A DNA stretch of 64,000 nt from Paraphoma chrysanthemicola (GCA_020744225.1 JAGMWG010000021.1:248001-312000); one strand, 5' to 3'. Positions 52,746-63,751 are shown, counted from the stretch's first letter. Numbers and translations: made by a program. Notes: generated by a model not told the origin, from the letters alone.

Positions 52746-53114
52746 TCAGTTGGCTAACGATCCTCTAGCATTGCTCTGTTTGCAGTAGTGGTTCAGCTCG
52801 TCGCCGCCCAGGTGCCATCCGTCCGAATGGCAAACTTCCAAGTTGCCAACAGTTTTCTGTAAGAGAGACTTAGCACGGACGAGTCGGTTCTTCGTCATCT
52901 GTGGACTTACCATTGTGCAGTCGGGGCATTGATCCCACTGCTTGTTTCCAGTGTTGCGTTGTAAATACGCTGTGCACGCAGCTTTTGTTGCTGCAGCATT
53001 GTAGACATTCTGTCCGCCAATTTTGTCGATGCATACGCCGTCGGAGTGCAAGTCGGCGCGAGCGAAGGGCGCGATGAGGCCGAGCACAAAGAGTATGGTG
53101 GACGCGGCGCGCAT
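52746..53114 (-). CDS. Small secreted cysteine-containing protein (candidate effector)
   Basis: Exons 53114-52911 and 52856-52746 with a 54-nt intron (donor GTAAGT, branch TGCTAAG, acceptor TTACAG). The intron keeps frame, so the unspliced form is also open (122 residues); the spliced form is 104. A signal peptide is clear: MRAASTILFVLGLIAPFARA, cleavage probably before DLHSDGV. The mature part has six cysteines (GVC, AAC, DQC, PDC, EVC, HYC), enough for three disulfides, plus the aromatic/His segment HSDGWHLGGDELNHYC. No family recognised. Small, secreted and Cys-paired fits an effector-like or antimicrobial protein, which is inference. Confidence 0.75.
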   Translation of the reverse strand: MRAASTILFVLGLIAPFARADLHSDGVCIDKIGGQNVYNAAATKAACTAYLQRNTGNKQWDQCPDCTMVSPQMTKNRLVRAKSLLQKTVGNLEVCHSDGWHLGGDELNHYCKQSNARGSLAN

Positions 53115-54036
53115 GTTGGATTCTTGGTTATGATTAAAGGTAAGTCGTTTGTTGACAGATGAAAGAGTGGCAGCGTAAGGCAGCGAATGGTTTTGATTGT
53201 TAAAACGAGTGTGATGAAGTGGTCAATGGCTGAGTGTCCTTCAAATGGCGGGTATTAACGAAGTATTTGAACGCAGAGACTGAGAACGACACCTCCTTAC
53301 CACACCTCTTGGTGAAGACTCCATACCAAGACTCCTTACCAGAATTTGCCTGTTCCTAGCTGCGCCATCGCACGGGGACACATCCGCTCACATTCTCGGC
53401 GGAATTGTGGCGAACATCACGACATGCGAAACACGACCTGACCTGAATAGGAAGTGTTGATGCAATTTTTGTCAGCCAGTCAATTTTCTTGACATTTCAA
53501 AAGGATTCCCGTGTATGCGAAACGCCAAGGCAATCCATGCAAGCTATTTTAGGTAAGGCAGGGTGGATAACGCCAGCTGCAACGGAAACGGTTGTGGCTG
53601 TCATGCACTTCGGCCCGATTTGAAGGAACAACTTCTTCAGACTTGCATGTCCAATCACAGGAGGTTGCGATTCCACAGTCAATGTCAAGCATTGACCGAA
53701 CTCTGTGGAGTTGAAACACCAAATCACCGAAAGCTTTCTGCACCAATCAAAATTCTTAGCGAGGGTTTTACACCATTCGGAATATACCGAGTATCTCCAG
53801 GAGGTGAGCGGGCCGAACTCCTTCAGTCAAGCGTACAGGATGCTGCCAAGAATGGAGTCTTATGCCTTGTTCGCCAGGTTATTGTCGACGGTCAGGGCAT
53901 TGAAGACAAACGCAGCCATTCATCATAAGTATCTCAATTTGCCCGCTGTCGTATACTTTTCATCATCCATCTACACAAAGCGTCAGCTTCACACATTCGT
54001 TTGACAGGATATCTCCATCTCAGTACATTCGTTACG
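53115..54036. other. Intergenic between the two secreted-protein genes
   Basis: 922 bp between divergent secreted-protein genes. An open frame of 121 codons (53563-53928, +) is Cys-rich at its start but has no signal peptide or recognisable domain, so I do not call it. Confidence 0.4.
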
Positions 54037-54768
54037 ATGCATTTTACTCAAACCCTCGCTCTTGTCTCCGTGGCTGCTGTGGCTGCTGCTGCTCCAGCGC
54101 CCGTCAACGTGGGGGCAGACGATGTAATCCTTTATGGCAATGGCCGCTTCACCATGATGAAGCGCTCCGACCTTGCGGACCTAGAGGCTGCCCGCAATTC
54201 TCTCGTTGCACCGCCTAAGCCAGGCTACCTCGACGGGAACCTCAAAACCTACACCGGAAACGACACTCGCGCGCCCAATAATCAGCTTAACAAGCGAGCC
54301 ACCTCAATCATCATTCCCAACCCCAATTCTCGCTTTCTGGGCTGGGACGTTCAGATGAGCCAAGTCGTCAAGGGCGCACCAACATCTATCAGTATCACGT
54401 CTGGCTTCTCAATTACGAACTCAATCTCCGTCGGTACCAGCACCTCCCTGTCTATTGTTGAGGACTTCCTGTCAGTCTCCATGTCGATCGACTACAGCCA
54501 GTCTTGGGAAAGCTCTCAGAGCCAGCAGTTTACCGCGGATGTACCCAATGGCAAATACGGGGCATTCGTTAGTAACCCTTGGACCAACCGGGCAAGTGGC
54601 AACGTCTGGACAGGGGCAATCGGAGGTGAGGGCAGTTTGGCGTACTACCAGGCTGACTCCTTTGAGTCTAAGAGCTTCGATTCGATGAATTGGGTAGACG
54701 GAGTTATCAGCCTATGCACAGGCGACAGCTTTCCGTTGAACAGGTGTGTGGGTGAAGGAACTTTGTAA
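54037..54768 (+). CDS. Secreted protein resembling Celp0028-type fungal effectors
   Basis: A single exon of 243 residues from Met 54037 (an in-frame ATG at 54001 would mask the signal peptide). The signal peptide is MHFTQTLALVSVAAVAAAA. A propeptide with VILYGNGRFTMMKRSDLADLE follows and ends at a Kex2-type dibasic site, NKR before ATSIIIPNPN, so the mature chain probably starts near residue 90. The mature part is Ser/Thr-rich beta-type sequence ending in WVDGVISLCTGDSFPLNRCVGEGTL, with two cysteines. From memory of the family, these blocks resemble proteins annotated as Celp0028 effector-like in plant-associated fungi; I have not checked this. Function is unknown. Confidence 0.75.
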   Translation: MHFTQTLALVSVAAVAAAAPAPVNVGADDVILYGNGRFTMMKRSDLADLEAARNSLVAPPKPGYLDGNLKTYTGNDTRAPNNQLNKRATSIIIPNPNSRFLGWDVQMSQVVKGAPTSISITSGFSITNSISVGTSTSLSIVEDFLSVSMSIDYSQSWESSQSQQFTADVPNGKYGAFVSNPWTNRASGNVWTGAIGGEGSLAYYQADSFESKSFDSMNWVDGVISLCTGDSFPLNRCVGEGTL

Positions 54769-55037
54769 ATGTCGCCTTTGGTCTTAGCATCACCAATGCG
54801 TTGGATCTGGTCAAGAACAAGTCGCTTTGTCATTAGCTGTTCTATTGCTACGAATTGGAAGCTCCGAAGTCAAATGCACATGACGGTCTAGGTTCTATGT
54901 CTATATCACCGGGCGAACAACACCACTTTCAGGCGTGGTAAATCTTAAGAATATATCTTTTCACTATCATCAAATACCTCCACAGGCTTCCCTTCTACCT
55001 AGGCAGTGTTGCATTTCCCACGCACCCCCTTTTTATA
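54769..55037. other. Intergenic, secreted-protein gene to MITE copy 2
   Basis: 269 bp, 3' flank of the secreted-protein gene. Nothing recognised. Confidence 0.4.
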
Positions 55038-55208
55038 GGCAAGATATATTCGGCCGCTCGCTTTCGCTATTCGGCCGAGTGTTATCACTCAGCAGTTCCC
55101 GGAAGGCTCCGTATCTTTTTAGTAGCGTAAGTTAACATAAATAAATAGTTGAGAGCTTCTAAGCGACTATAACAGTTTGTTCTTAGTAGTACGCGAATGT
55201 ATCCAGCC
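55038..55208. mobile_element. MITE copy 2 (TA-flanked)
   Basis: 171 bp flanked by TA (55036-55037 and 55209-55210), starting GGCAAGATATATTCGGCCG, with its complement starting GGCTGGATACATTC. It matches copy 1 (52238-52441) in the same orientation, including the shared segments TTCGGCCG, AAGCGACTA and TTAGTAGTA. It is shorter through small internal deletions. Confidence 0.78.
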
Positions 55209-56329
55209 TAAACTATTAAAAGTGCGCAGTGACTCTCTAGGGCAATACTAAGCAAGGTATACGCCCAAATATGTTTGACTTTTTAATAAATTAAACTTAT
55301 CAGCTATGCCTTTCTGCAGAGATGTAGATTCCTGAGCGATTCTAGGTCGGAATACAGGTCCAAAGCACGTGCATTTCTGCCTATATTTCTGAATCGTGTT
55401 GTATATCGATCAAGCATTTCCCCGTCGTTTCCCATGTCCTCGAAAAACTCCTCCACCCACGTGGATATGCTTTCTCGTCTTGCTTTGGCCACCCATACCG
55501 GTCTCGGTGATGTACAAAACTACAATCGTTCAACGCCAGCAAGTCGCCACTAAAGACCTGAAACTCATCACAGTCATGCTCGTCTCGATATCACTGGACA
55601 GGACTAAGCCAGGAAATACTCCCATGCGATTTCGAGTATGTTGCCGCCGACTAAAGCAATGGTTTCAAGAGTGCCCAGTTCGGATTTTGCGGAGAGCTCT
55701 CGCCCTGCTGCAGTGTGGTGCTCAACCGCTGCGAGTGGATTCACTCGATCTAATCATATCAGTGAGATGTATACCTGAGTGCCCGTTGATAAGAGTTCAA
55801 ATACAAACCAGTTGAATTGAATATGTGGAGGATGATGAGCGTAAGTGATGCCACATACGCTATCAAAATACTGTGGCTTCGATGGTTTCTTGCGCGTGTG
55901 AGAATCAAAGCACTTCTACACTTGAGAATTTTTGGGTAGCACGTTGAGACAAGACAGTTCTATACTATATTTTTGAGAGGATGACGATGGTCACACAGGC
56001 CTGTCAAATTAGGGCAATTGAAGCAAAGAAACATATCTAGGACCACCGCAAAAGTTGTGCACATGGTTTACAGATGAGTGCCATACAGTCAATTAAGTAC
56101 CACGCAAAAGACCTTAGCCGACATTGGCGTCAGTGAAGCGAGACACTATGGAACCATGGGCGCAGTCTGTCGCTCAACCTGGTTACATGTGCACTCATCT
56201 CTGATCCCTGATGACAGTACTCTCATGAGGTTGAGTTGGCAATATGCTACCGTGATCATGCTGCCGCGATCGAAAATGAGTAATCGCACATGTGATGTAT
56301 GCAAGATGAAGACGTATACCTACAATGGG
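55209..56329. other. Gene-poor region downstream of the P450
   Basis: 1.1 kb. A minus-strand frame at 55304-55550 (WVEEFFEDMGNDGEMLDRYT) has protein-like composition but starts only at GTG and lacks a convincing upstream exon, so it may be a gene remnant. Nothing else was supported. Confidence 0.35.
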
Positions 56330-57928
56330 CTACATAGTCTTTCCGATCTTCACCTTCAACGGCCTCTTTTCCCAGAAAATGTACGTCTTCTGGTTGCCAA
56401 AATCTTCGATTCCATCCACAATTTTCATGTCGAACGTGAAGAGTAATCGAGCAAGCGTGAGTCGCATGATGGACCAGGCAAGCTTCTGGCCAATACATTT
56501 ATGACGACCTATCAGGAAGGGCTCGAAGGCATCTAGCCGATCTTCCGGGAATGGAGAGTCTTCCAGGAACCTCTCAGGTTTGAATGTCGCGGGCTGCATA
56601 AAATTCGACGTGGAACGAAATGTCGGATACTGATTGACGGACACAAATGTCTGTAACGTGTTAAGGGGTGTACGCCATATTTCGGAAGCAAAGACGACTT
56701 ACACCTCCTGGCACATGCTGCTCTAATATGAGAGCTCCCTCGCGGGGCGTTACACGAGGCAAACCCACGGCGGCTGGCGGACCCATACGAATACCCTCTT
56801 GAATAACCGCATCAAGATACTTTAAATGCCCAACACTAGATACGATGATGTCATTTTCAGAGTCAAAGGCTGACCTGACTTCATGTTGGACTTTCGCTAA
56901 TGCCGTCGTATTCTGCAGTAGCTGTGTCAGGATCGCTGTCAGTGCAGTGCTCGTTGTCTCACTGCCAGCGAAGATTAACAGTGTCATGTTAGCCTCCAGC
57001 TCCTCCTTGCGTATCATTTCTTCGCCCTTCTCTTCGTTGTATGCCAGAATAGACCCAACATAGTCTTGAGCTTTGCGCTTGTGCTCCATCGCTAGTCGTT
57101 GCTCGAACTTCTCGTGTGAAATCTGCTTGTGATAATCCATCTTCTTCATGACCTGCTTTGGCATTACCAGCTTCAGTATTCTGTTCAGGGGACGGAAAAA
57201 ATTGATCGAAGCCATCAAGGCAATGCCTTTCCCAAAGCCACAAGAGATTGCGACCCACGGGTGCGCACGGCCGTTCTCGATGCATCCGAAGGTGTCACCA
57301 AAGGAAAGTTCGCCCGAGATGTCGAAAGTCAAGAAGTTCATCCAGTCCCCCAGATCTACAACCACTGATCCCTGGTCAGCTGTAGCGGCGTCTTTAAACC
57401 TTTCTATCATGGTAGCCACCAGGTTCTCAAGTATGAAGGAATGTTCTGTGATCGCATGCTCTGTGAATGCACCGGCGAGCGCTCTACGGTTGCGCAAATG
57501 GGTCGCCTCATCAATACTGACGATACTGATCGGGTGATGTTCTTCTTCTTGGCCAGCCCAAACCCTGTTCTTTGGAATCTTGGGATTGCTGTATATGTCC
57601 TTCCAAGCATCGGCGGCGACGTACGACAGCTCGTCTGGTGCAATGCGAACCACAGGACCAAACTTTTCGTGAAGATCATGTAGCTTTTGATGATAGTTCC
57701 CGGACTGCATTGCATGTGCCCATCTCATTCGAGTGGCTGCCCATGTTTTTGGACCAGGGAATCGGCTCAAAGGGTGCGCGTAAAGATTGTAAACCACCCG
57801 AGCTCCAATCTGTGCAGCATGTCAGATACCATTTTCGGCAAGGAAGACTCCAGACTTACGGCTACAACCGTCACGAGCGTACACAAAGCGGCGTAGTGGA
57901 GCAGTTTGCTAATGATCATGTAGAACAT
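56330..57928 (-). CDS. Cytochrome P450 monooxygenase
   Basis: Exons 57928-57860, 57809-56703 and 56650-56330 with introns of 50 and 52 nt encode 498 residues, the standard size. The N-terminal hydrophobic helix (LLHYAALCTLVTVVAIGARVV) anchors it in the ER, followed by the Pro-rich hinge HPLSRFPGP. The I-helix oxygen-binding motif is AGSETTST, the K-helix ExxR is EGIR, the PERF motif is KPERF, and the heme loop is FLIGRHKCIG with the axial Cys. All catalytic elements are intact. The sequence type is that of fungal secondary-metabolism or xenobiotic P450s of the isotrichodermin-hydroxylase-like group; the substrate is not readable. It is divergent from a CoA-transferase gene, 582 bp away, which suggests shared regulation. 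Confidence 0.94.
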
Positions 57929-58510
57929 GTTTAATGCGGTAATGGAAGACCAGATCACAAACGTTCACAGCGAAGCTGACGTTTATATCCTCATGTCACC
58001 GCACTCGGTGATCCGCAAGGTCGTACCACGGGTACTCGTCGACCCATAAAGTGGGGCCGGCAAGCTGATCGCATCCATGGTGGAAACTGACAAGGGGAGA
58101 ACCGGGCATAATGGTACGCCTTACGCTCGAAAAGAGAATCATAGGTGCCAATGCCCCACCACAAGACTGCGAGTTGTAGAGGGTGCTGGCGAAGGAAGCG
58201 AAGCTCCGGATCAGAGGCGAAAATTGCGCTAACCCAATGTGGGCTGCTGCTGACATGGTTAGAGCGCGGCATGCGTCGGCAAATTCCACATTTCTCTCGG
58301 AAAAGGTCCTAGTCATCTTTGTCAGTTTACGGATATCAAGCCCAGTCATGAACTTCCTACCCATCTAATTTCTGTTCAGTGACATCCACCAGTCGTGTTC
58401 CAACACACAGAACTGCCTTCTTACCTTGAAGCGCAGCACCTTTAGCGATCCGGCCTTGTCACGATATCGGTTTATTTCAAAGTGCAGATACAGTTTGACC
58501 ATCTATCACA
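57929..58510. promoter_or_regulatory. Divergent intergenic region of P450 and CoA-transferase genes
   Basis: 582 bp between two start codons on opposite strands, a plausible bidirectional promoter. Minus-strand open frames here lack recognisable domains. No specific binding site was identified. Confidence 0.4.
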
Positions 58511-60007
58511 ATGGACCGTTCTCACTTCAAAATCTCTGACTCAGTGGCTCACATTTGGATGGACATCCTGGGCCTTCCAGAGACAGCATTGAGTGCCATC
58601 GAGACGTCGCCCGATGCAGGATGCTATCCTTCGTCCTTCAAAGTGGAACATCTGGCCCGGTGTACTATTTACTCAGCTGCGCTCTCTGCTGCTCTTCTCT
58701 GGTCTGTCCGTCATGATTGCGCGGTGCCAAGAGTACGAGTTCCATCAGAGCATGCCTGTGTAGAATTCAAGTCCGAGCGGCTTTACGTACTCAACGGCAA
58801 AGCGGCACCATCTTCTTGGGGCTCCATCGGTGGTCTTCACGAGACCGCAGATGGCCACGTTAGGATGCACGATTCGTTTCCCAATCACCGCGAAAATGCC
58901 TTAAAAGTCCTGGGCCTGCAGAGAGACGCGTCTCGGTCCGAAGTCGCCGCCAAAGTAAAAACGTGGAATTCTGTTGAGCTCGAGACCGAGGCTTTCCAAA
59001 GGGGTGCAGTCATGGTTGCTTTGAGATCATTAAAAGAGTGGGACGTGCTTCCTCAGGCGAGGGCCGTTGCCGACTACCCCATACTTTTGAGACGCATTGC
59101 AAGTTCACCTCCACCGAAGGTAGCACCATCGACACACTTCGACAAATGTCTTCGAGGTATTCGCGTCGTGGAAATGTCTCGCGTGATTGCGGCTCCAGTC
59201 GCAGGCAAGACGATGGCGGCGCACGGAGCAGAGTGAGTGGCCTTATGAGAATTGCATGCATACATATGCGAACTAGACTGACTTAGCACCTACACGTTCA
59301 GTGTGATCTGGATTACATCTCCAACGCTGCCAGATCTCCCTGATCTGGACGTCGATGTCTCTAGGGGTAAACGTACGGTGTCGCTTGACGTGAAGCAAGC
59401 AGGGGACAAGGCTAAACTGATGGATCTGATACGGACCGCAGATGTGTTTATTCAGGGCTACCGACCAGGTAGTCTAGCAGCCCAAGGACTCTCAGCGGAA
59501 GAACTCGTGCGAATCAACCCGAATTTGATCATTGCTAGCCTCAGCGCATATGGTCCGGATGGCCCTTGGTCGCAAAATCGCGGGTTTGACTCACTTGTGC
59601 AGACGTGCTCCGGAATTAACGTTGAAGATGCCACAAGATTCGGTGCTCACGAACCTGCTCGGGTCCTCCCTTGCCAAGCGCTCGATCATGGCGCGGGGTA
59701 CTTGTTGGCCACGGGTATCAATGCAGCCTTATACAAACGTACTATACACGGTGGAGCATATGATGTTCAAGTATCTTTGGCCGGTGTGATGAAGTATCTC
59801 AGATCATTGGGACAGTATGAGGGAAAGAGCGGCTTTGAGCGCAAAGATTTTGGGTCTCCTGCTGACGTTGATGCCTACCTCGAAACAAGGCAGACTGGTT
59901 ATGGACAACTAAGGGCAGTCAAACACTCGGCCACTATCGAAGGCTTGGAGGTGGGCTGGGAGGAGATGCCCAAACCTTTGGGCTCCGACCAACCTGTCTG
60001 GCTATGA
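58511..60007 (+). CDS. CaiB/BaiF (class III) CoA-transferase family protein
   Basis: Exons 58511-59232 and 59302-60007 with a 69-nt intron encode 475 residues. Family III CoA-transferases move CoA between acyl groups. The C-terminal half holds the typical CaiB fold start GIRVVEMSRVIAAPVAGKTMAAHGADVIWI, joined exactly across the intron, then FIQGYRPGSLAAQGL, ASLSAYGPDGPW and RGFDSLVQTCSGI. The likely catalytic Asp is in ALDHGAGYLLATG. The N-terminal 215 residues (FKSERLYVLNGKAAPSSWG, RMHDSFPNHRENALKVLGL) resemble a second, permuted part of the same fold, an arrangement I recall from fungal and actinobacterial members. Substrate unknown. Divergence from the P450 suggests a joint catabolic or detoxifying role. 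Confidence 0.9.
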
Positions 60008-60659
60008 CAGGCTCGGCTGTCGAGTCCTTCTCGACTGAAAAAGTGCGGATCTGTGCTGCTAGTCCATGAGATGAATGAAGGCGCTCTGAACTGGTACTAG
60101 ATTGAAAATGCCGCTTTTTCCTGATACTACTGCGTACCTCCTCACCTGTTCAAAGTTGAGCTTCTGGAGTCGAGGGTGACACGGCAATTGGAGGGACCAG
60201 GCCGAAAGAGGTCCTAGACAACCGGAAGCGTCGATACCGATGAAAGGACTTCCAAGATATGGAAACCTCATGATCCCTCTGGGCTTGACTCTTTGCAATC
60301 GTTCATGGGCTTCCCGTGACTCGAATAGATGTAGGCGACCAGGTAATTCTCGCATACCACAGTAGTTCGGCGTTTGCGGATTTCACAAGGCTGTCGTCCT
60401 CAAATAGTACAGTACACGATGCGCTTCACAGCTTCCCAATGTCGATGAAGAGTCGACCGTGTTGCATGGCTTAGTGGCGTGTGCGCGGTGACATCATGGT
60501 GCATTGTGTACCTGCATTAGCTTACCCGTGCGCCTCGCCCCTCCTTTCAAGTCCCGCCGTCACGATTACACTGAAGACCTGTAACGTAGTGACTTTTTAT
60601 TCGAAAGCTTCATCACATCAAGCAATTTTCACAAATACTTCCGACTGTCGGTGTATACA
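60008..60659. other. Intergenic, CoA-transferase to kelch gene
   Basis: 652 bp. A 98-codon minus-strand frame (60059-60355) was examined and not accepted: no domain, no homologous motif, no splice context. Confidence 0.4.
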
Positions 60660-62005
60660 ATGGCGGAGATTGCAGCCGGTGCATACATCGCCTCCGAAGT
60701 CATCGAGCATGGCGCTCAGGCCGGGTATGCTGCATATCTAGTTTCCAAACCTACGCTGCCGCTACAAGCTAGCTTCACCCGAATTGCAACAGCATCCGGT
60801 GATCATACAGAGTGAGTTGACATCAGCGATTAAGCAACCAGGTTAACTCTGACTATCTCAGACGTTCACTAGCACGATCGCATCACACCGTGACGCTGGT
60901 TGGCAATAAGGCTTATATCTTTGGTGGTACAACTGCCGACAATTTCCTTACTAGCAATGAAATACACGCGGTTACGGTCGAGCACTCGGAAAAGCCAGAC
61001 ATGGACTACGGTATGATTCCTGCGTTGCCGACTGTGGCGGGATCGAAGGTAATCACCGCACGAACCAATCACGCTGCCTGTGCCTTCCATGGCAATATTG
61101 CAATCTATGGCGGCAGCGACGGGAACGAACAACTCATCGAAGAGCAATCTTCAGTGTGGCTTTTCAACCCCGGACGGAAAGCTTGGGATCAGCTCGCACC
61201 TTCAAGCACCACGGACATTCCCGGCCCACGACGCAACGCCAGACTTTTCGAATATGAAGAGAGTATACTGTTGTATGGTGGTAATGATTCGACGGGTGAC
61301 GCCGCTTCAGACTTCTGGAAATTCGACGTCGCATCGAAAACATGGTCTCAATTTCCAACAGCGCCTGTTGCAACAACAAATGCTGCTTTGGCGAATGGGC
61401 AGCTGTATCTGGTATCTGGAACAGATGCCGTGAGCAGCCAACTCCATCATATCGGCATCTCATCTCCACCCGAGGAGATGTCTTGGGAGTCCTTCGCGTT
61501 TCCAACAAACCCACTCGCTCCCGGTCCACGCGCGCGTCATGATGGTGCCTTTCTTCCATTAACTACTGGTTGGGGTCGTAATTATATCACATATCTTATG
61601 GGTGCTCGGGATGACACGAGCACAACAGACGAGCGAAATCAGGAGAGTTCAGGATCAAACAAAGATGTAACGCAATTCAGCGACACGTGGGTGCTTCAAA
61701 TACCTGCGAGCGATATCGACGCAAAGCCTGCATGGTCATTGAAGAATGCTCTCAAGCCAGCAAAGATCAAGGACGCGATTCGACATGCTATCGGCGCATC
61801 GACGGGTCATCTTGTCTGGGCTGAAGCAGTGGTACAGACGCCTACAGAGAAACAGCTGGAAGAGGAAGACGGCAAGCTCCATCCGGGTCCGAGGGCATTT
61901 TTTGGCGCGGACGTTATGGAGAACGGACACAGCGTCGTGCTCTGGGGTGGAGTAGATGCGAAGGGGCAACGAATAGGTGACGGCTGGATTGTAAAGTTCT
62001 CGTGA
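60660..62005 (+). CDS. Kelch-repeat beta-propeller protein
   Basis: Exons 60660-60811 and 60862-62005 with a 50-nt intron (branch GGTTAACTCTGAC, acceptor ATCTCAG) give 431 residues. The splice joins SGDHTE to RSLARSHHTVTLVGNKAYIFGG. Kelch blades recur with the hydrophobic-GG pattern: AYIFGGTTADN, IAIYGGSDGNEQ, ILLYGGNDSTGD, LYLVSGTDA, TYLMGARDD and VVLWGGVDAKGQ, which suits a six-bladed propeller. Conserved Trp lies four to six residues after the blade centre, as in VWLFNPGRKAWDQL and FWKFDVASKTWSQF. No BTB or enzymatic domain is attached. It probably mediates protein contacts in the cytosol; partner unknown. Confidence 0.9.
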
Positions 62006-62475
62006 GAGTGAAGCAGACGACGGGAATTCGATTCAATGGTTCGTCGACAGGGGAAGGACAGTCGAGGTCAAGAAATGTATTTGGCCACACGAAGTTAGCT
62101 TCTGGTTCAGTGAGATATATACGTGCTCTTGTACCGTTCCCTAAGGTTGTCGTGACGCACTCGTCGAGGAAGCGGTTCGGGGGTTTATTTCACCGACGCG
62201 CGCTACTACGTCAGCTTCCACGTTGCAACTTCACGAGCCAATTGGCCGGTACATCTCGACGCGTGCTGTCGCTATTCATTGCTTTGTTTATCTCTGGCCT
62301 GCGCTTCCTGTGGCAGTCTCTTGGTCTCTATCGATGTCTACAGCTCCTCACAGGTAGCACGTGCCATATCTTGCCCGCCGAAGGGGCCTATCCCGCCATG
62401 TCGAATCGCGCATTTGATACTTCGCAGCTGGGCGCAAACTATGGCTTTGAGTCGCACCCAAGCAGACTGGTAGAG
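62006..62475. other. Intergenic, promoter of ALG5
   Basis: 470 bp between tandem plus-strand genes. It includes an in-frame ATG at 62398 that could extend ALG5 by 26 residues. No separate gene. Confidence 0.45.
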
Positions 62476-63751
62476 ATGCCGCCAACATGGGCTCTCTTGG
62501 TGGCGCTGGGCTTTATGCTGGTCGCGATGGGGTTCTGGGTATGGCGGCCTTTGGTGATGCGCATTCGACCCTTGCTAAGACGATGCTCGACGACAGGTTT
62601 ACATTGCGCTGAATTTACTCGCGCCCACCCCGCGCGAGCCCCGCCGCTCTGAGAAGCAATACACGACCATCTTGCCCGACGGATCGCGGAGTGAGCCTAG
62701 AGCGCTGCCGTGCTGGCTGGACAAATGGGCAGCTGAGAAGGAGATTGCGAAGAAGAAGGCCGCAAAGCAGCCAGGAACAAAGGTCGTCATCCCGCCGCAG
62801 ATGTCGCTCGAAGAGCCGGAGCTGTTCATGAGCGTCGTAGTGCCTGCATACAACGAGGAGGACCGGCTCGAGGGCATGCTGGAGGAGGCGGTCAACTTCT
62901 TGGAGCGCGAGTATGGCGCGGCGCACGAGGGAGAGAAGGGCTCGCGCAAGGAGAAGGGCTGGGAGATTCTAGTAGTGAGCGACGGCAGCAAGGACGCGAC
63001 CGTCGACAAGGCACTGGACTTTGCGCGGGAACACCAGCTGAGCCAGCACCCCGTGCCAAAGCCTGGACCCTGGTCTAGAAACGGGGACGCGAAGACGCCG
63101 CACTCGACTCACATACCACACGGCAGCATCCGCGTCATCACCCTGGAGGAAAATCGCGGCAAAGGCGGCGCCGTGACTCACGGCATGAGACACGTCCGCG
63201 GGCAGTATGTTGTCTTTGCGGATGCTGACGGCGCAAGTCGTTTCGATGATTTGGGCAAGATGGTTGAAGGCTGCCGGAAGATTGAGGACAAGGACGGACG
63301 TGGGGTGGCCATTGGCAGCCGAGCGCACTTGGTCGGTAGCGAGGCCGTTGTCAAGGTATGTGGAAGCTCTTTACTGCTCCGAATGACCAATACTGAACAG
63401 ACACAGCGCTCCAAGCTTCGTAACTTTCTCATGCACTCCTTTCATATTCTCCTGCGAGTCATGACGCCGTCTGCAACTGCCCGCATAAAAGACACCCAGT
63501 GCGGCTTCAAGCTCTTCTCGCGACCTACGCTCCCGTACATCATCCCATATATGCACTCCGAGGGCTGGATATTCGACGTCGAAATGCTCATGCTGGCCGA
63601 GAGCGCCGACATCGCTATGATCGAGGTTGCAATCGGATGGAAAGAGGTATTGGGGAGCAAGCTCAATGTCATCTGGGACAGCATCGGCATGGCGTGGGGT
63701 TTGGCACTCCTGAGGGCATGCTGGCTGTTGGGTATCTATAAAAGAGACTAA
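62476..63751 (+). CDS. ALG5: Dolichyl-phosphate beta-glucosyltransferase
   Basis: Exons 62476-62538, 62597-63355 and 63407-63751 (introns 58 and 51 nt) encode 388 residues. ALG5 makes dolichyl-phosphate-glucose from UDP-glucose on the cytosolic face of the ER, for N-glycan assembly. The N-terminal membrane helix is WALLVALGFMLVAMGFWVYIALNLL, joined across intron 1. The GT-A family 2 catalytic domain shows SVVVPAYNEEDRL, ILVVSDGSKDAT, ENRGKGGAVTHGM and the metal-binding VVFADADGASRFDD. KDTQCGFKLFSR and GWIFDVEMLMLAE follow. The second acceptor is at 63406; the closer AG lies only a few bases from the branch point. A Met at 62398 with a good context may be the true start (414 residues). Confidence 0.95.

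Noticed and set aside
52735..52810. tRNA-like stretch (GGCTCAGTTGGCTAAC resembles a D-arm)
   Set aside because: No matching T-arm (GTTCRANNC) or acceptor pairing follows, and the bases are the coding end of the secreted-protein gene on the other strand.
53563..53928. 121-codon plus-strand frame between the secreted-protein genes
   Set aside because: No signal peptide, no domain, and it overlaps a comparable frame on the opposite strand; coding status is not supported.
55304..55550. Minus-strand frame with protein-like sequence (WVEEFFEDMGNDGEM)
   Set aside because: It has no ATG start. The candidate upstream exons needed weak splice sites or contained stops, and no family was recognised. 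It could be a remnant.
57991..58364. Minus-strand frames between P450 and CoA-transferase
   Set aside because: Two overlapping frames with no domain and no conserved start; more likely promoter DNA.
60059..60355. 98-codon minus-strand frame downstream of the CoA-transferase
   Set aside because: No recognisable motif or splice context; length is within chance for this composition.
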